From NCBI GenBank assembly GCA_027030295.1, contig JALVFB010000284.1, positions 1 through 8,383 of the forward strand: a stretch of 8,383 nucleotides of DNA. Reading direction: 5' to 3'. Under the pieces are notes generated by a model that searched no databases, had not been told where the DNA came from, and was given only the letters and a program-made list of their open reading frames with translations. Shown piece after piece: positions 6,810 to 8,383 of the stretch; position 1 is the first letter of the stretch; each line of letters opens with the position of its first letter. The translations under genes were made by a program, and so were the position numbers. The DNA comes from Hyphomicrobiales bacterium (lineage in GTDB: Bacteria; Pseudomonadota; Alphaproteobacteria; Rhizobiales; Aestuariivirgaceae).

Positions 6810-6879
6810 ACCGCCCCGCGCCCCCACTTGGGCCCCCAAATTATGAAAAACAAGGGGTTGGGTGGAGGCGCGGGGCGGT
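6810..6879. terminator. Large imperfect dyad between convergent genes, probable terminator
   Basis: Arms 6810-6827 and 6862-6879 are complementary over 18 bases with one mismatch, separated by 34 bases. The loop holds a smaller perfect dyad TTGGG-CC-CCCAA (6828-6839). CCACCCA (6804-6810) can alternatively pair with TGGGTGG (6859-6865). It sits between the acyltransferase stop and the stop of the converging DUF3108 gene. Read on the minus strand, a TCTTTTAT run follows the stem a few bases later, consistent with intrinsic termination of the DUF3108 transcript. Read on the plus strand only TTT follows. The rest of the 138-bp gap (6772-6909) shows a small GGTAT-C-ATACC palindrome at 6778-6788 and nothing else. 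Confidence 0.5.
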
Positions 6880-6909
6880 TTCACCGGTCAACCTTGGCGC
6901 AGATTGGTA

Positions 6910-7713
6910 TCAATTCGCCGGCTTGAGTCCGGCGCCGCCAATGCGGCCCTGCACGAGGGTGGCCGAAAACGGCTTGCCCCTGGTCTTGCCCTCCACCTGC
7001 ACCGGCACCCAGATGGGGCCCAATTCGGCGCTCTTCACGCGCGCCAGCCACAGCGTGAAGACGGGCGGGTCCTTCAACTGCCGGCGCTTTTTCTTCTCGG
7101 ACATGCCGGCGATGGGCACATAGATCATGCGGCATTTCACCGCAGGGCCGGCATAGGTGTCGTTGTTCACCCGCGCATCACCCTCCCGGATGAGCTTCAG
7201 GTCATAGACATCCAGCCCGTCGAACACGTGAAAGCGGCCAGAGCAGAGCTCCTTGCCCTCGCGCCGGCCAAGCGCGAACAGGGCGCTCAAGGGGTCGATG
7301 ACGCCCCTGGCGATGGCCGCGTCAATCGCCTTGCGCTCCGCCTCGCCAGGAGCCGGAACGCGCTTCCAGCCGGCGACCTTGCCATTCCGCCAGCGCACAT
7401 GCGCCTGTTTCTTCTTTTTCTTCTTCTTGCTGCGATATTCGAAGGTCAACGGCTGTGGCTGCGTGCCATTGAAGCGGCCGGTGACCTTCATGTCGAATTT
7501 CTTCTTCATGAAAAGGCGGGCAAGACCCTTCGGCCGAATGTGGGCCTCGGCGGCATAGTCCTGCGGGGTGAGATTGCCGGAAAACTCCACCTTCATGACC
7601 CGCAGGCCGGAAACGTTGACATCGAATCGCATCGACAATTGTTCGGCGAGGGCGGTGGACAGCCCCGCCAGCAGCAGGGCGCCGGTGAGCAACGTGCGCG
7701 CGGCATTCTTCAT
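6910..7713 (-). CDS. Secreted DUF3108-family protein with polylysine tract
   Basis: A 267-residue protein with a clear signal peptide: positively charged start, hydrophobic core to about residue 20, and an ALA-E cleavage site at 23/24. It is therefore predicted to be periplasmic. The mature part resembles DUF3108: an N-terminal beta-rich stretch, DPLSALFAL at 140-148, a C157...FDG..VYDLKL segment, and C194-R-x-x-Y-x-P-I-A-G. The two cysteines (157, 194) could pair. The domain has no established biochemical function. Residues 96-102 are seven consecutive lysines, and further basic clusters occur at 70-72 and 207-211. The start is well supported by GGGAGGA five bases before the ATG. It lies 73 bases after the YggS gene on the same strand, so co-transcription is possible, and it ends facing the dyad in the convergent gap. 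Confidence 0.5.
   Translation of the reverse strand: MKNAARTLLTGALLLAGLSTALAEQLSMRFDVNVSGLRVMKVEFSGNLTPQDYAAEAHIRPKGLARLFMKKKFDMKVTGRFNGTQPQPLTFEYRSKKKKKKKQAHVRWRNGKVAGWKRVPAPGEAERKAIDAAIARGVIDPLSALFALGRREGKELCSGRFHVFDGLDVYDLKLIREGDARVNNDTYAGPAVKCRMIYVPIAGMSEKKKRRQLKDPPVFTLWLARVKSAELGPIWVPVQVEGKTRGKPFSATLVQGRIGGAGLKPAN
7408..7428 (-). repeat. Purine-only Lys7 codon tract (AAG/AAA) inside the DUF3108 gene
   Basis: Seven successive lysine codons, mostly AAG with two AAA, give a 21-base purine-only run on the minus strand that stands out against the GC-rich surroundings. Such near-trinucleotide repeats can slip in whole codons. Any gain or loss by three keeps the frame. Confidence 0.5.
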
Positions 7714-7786
7714 GAGTGTCCTCCCGGAGGAATGAAATGGTTGTTCATATCATATGCAATGACACAACCTGCATGAACGAAAGCTG
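7714..7786 (-). promoter_or_regulatory. AT-rich intergenic gap, possible DUF3108 promoter and leader
   Basis: This 73-base gap is clearly more AT-rich than the genes. It holds a CATAT-C-ATATG palindrome (7746-7756) that on the minus strand includes TATGAT, a fair -10 box; TTCATG 17 bases upstream is only a poor -35. The Shine-Dalgarno (7719-7725) lies in TCCTCC-C-GGAGGA (7719-7731), a self-complementary stretch that might mask it. GTTCAT (7743-7748) and ATGAAC (7773-7778) form a spaced inverted pair. Confidence 0.5.
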
Positions 7787-8383
7787 TCAATGTGCGTCCA
7801 AATTGTGGCGCGGGCCGAAGATGGCGCTGCCCACCCGCACATGGGTGGCGCCGAAGGCGATGGCCGTCTCGAAATCGCGGCTCATGCCCATGGAGAGCTT
7901 TTCCAGTCCGTGACGGCGGGCGATCTTCTCCAGCAGCGCGAAATGCAGCGCCGGCTCCTCGTTGACCGGCGGAATGCACATCAGGCCGATGACGTTCAGG
8001 CCATATTCGGTGCGGCAGGCATCGATGAAGGCATCGGCCTCGGTGGGCGGAACGCCCGCCTTCTGCGGCTCCTCGCCGGTGTTCACCTGCACGAAGACGG
8101 GGAGGTGGCGGCCGCGTTTGTCCATTTCGCGGGCCAGCTCGGCGGCCAGCTTCGGCCTGTCCACGGTGTGGATGACGTCGAACAGGCGCACGGCGTATTT
8201 TACCTTGTTGGTCTGCAACGGGCCGATGAGGTGCAGGGTGATGTCCGGATGGCGCTCTTTCAGGTCAGGCCATTTCTCGCGCGCCTCCTGCACCCGGTTC
8301 TCGCCGAAATGGCGCTGCCCGGCGGCGATCACCGGCTCGATGGCTCGCGCCGGAAAGGTCTTGGAAACGGCGATGAGGGTGAT
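7787..8383 (-). CDS. yggS: YggS/PLPBP family pyridoxal-phosphate homeostasis protein (partial, lacks N-terminus)
   Basis: The last 198 residues of a protein that enters from the right edge; the family is about 220-235 long, so roughly 25-35 residues are missing. The fragment begins ITLIAVSKTFP, whose lysine (codon 8360-8362) is the conserved PLP-binding residue. Other family marks follow in order: FGENRVQEA, HLIGPLQTNKVK, VFVQVNTGEEPQKAG, and near the end LSMGMSRDFETAIAFGATHVRVGSAIFG, the phosphate-binding region. The protein is a single-domain alanine-racemase-like barrel that binds PLP without known catalysis and keeps vitamin B6 and amino/keto acid pools balanced in the cytoplasm. The 3' end is intact. 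The DUF3108 gene follows on the same strand after 73 bases. Identification is very secure. Confidence 0.5.
   Translation of the reverse strand: MTLIAVSKTFPARAIEPVIAAGQRHFGENRVQEAREKWPDLKERHPDITLHLIGPLQTNKVKYAVRLFDVIHTVDRPKLAAELAREMDKRGRHLPVFVQVNTGEEPQKAGVPPTEADAFIDACRTEYGLNVIGLMCIPPVNEEPALHFALLEKIARRHGLEKLSMGMSRDFETAIAFGATHVRVGSAIFGPRHNLDAH

Noticed and set aside
6778..6912. GGTATCA direct repeats flanking the convergent gap (6778-6784 and 6906-6912), as if a target-site duplication of a small mobile element
   Set aside because: A 7-base repeat within about 130 bases is not rare by chance, and the inner ends show no terminal inverted repeats.
6793..6926. A 44-codon plus-strand open frame across the dyad (MHKRPPTAPRP...)
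   Set aside because: No ribosome binding site; it runs through the inverted repeat into the end of the convergent gene, and its composition follows the dyad's C/G runs.

Overview
The window is a high-GC, densely packed stretch of bacterial chromosome carrying seven protein genes. The best guess at the host is an alphaproteobacterium. That rests on recalled family resemblance, not a search: a membrane-anchored tandem SH3 protein ending in an LWGVY motif, an ABC1-kinase subfamily with KxAQ in place of KxGQ, a TacA-like sigma-54 response regulator, a DUF3108 protein, and TTAACCAT sites resembling CtrA half-sites. I see no rRNA, tRNA, CRISPR array, transposase or phage gene. The content looks like core chromosome, not an island.

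Left part (1-2492, minus strand): an ABC1/UbiB-type atypical kinase gene, then a small membrane protein with two bacterial SH3 domains, then the start of a zinc-independent NAD(P)H:quinone oxidoreductase that runs off the left edge. The last two genes share one base (TGATG), so they are very likely translationally coupled.

Middle (2651-6771, plus strand): a sigma-54-dependent response regulator (receiver, AAA+, Fis helix-turn-helix) diverges from the kinase gene. It is followed by a MOP-superfamily polysaccharide/oligosaccharide flippase, whose 3' end overlaps a CelD/BcsL-type GNAT acyltransferase by 17 bases. The last two look like a small unit for making and exporting a modified surface glycan. 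Both the regulator and the flippase are preceded by the octamer TTAACCAT, which suggests, without proof, shared cell-cycle (CtrA-type) control.

Right part (6910-8383, minus strand): the 3' portion of a YggS/PLPBP pyridoxal-phosphate homeostasis protein that enters from the right edge, followed by a secreted DUF3108 protein with a striking run of seven lysines. The DUF3108 gene converges on the acyltransferase gene across a 138-bp gap that holds a large imperfect dyad (18-bp arms, one mismatch), probably a transcription terminator.

No clearly new system is evident. The points most worth a second look are the regulator/flippase/acyltransferase group with its shared upstream octamers, the convergent dyad, and the lysine tract. 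Many long open frames on the opposite strands are high-GC shadows and are not annotated.
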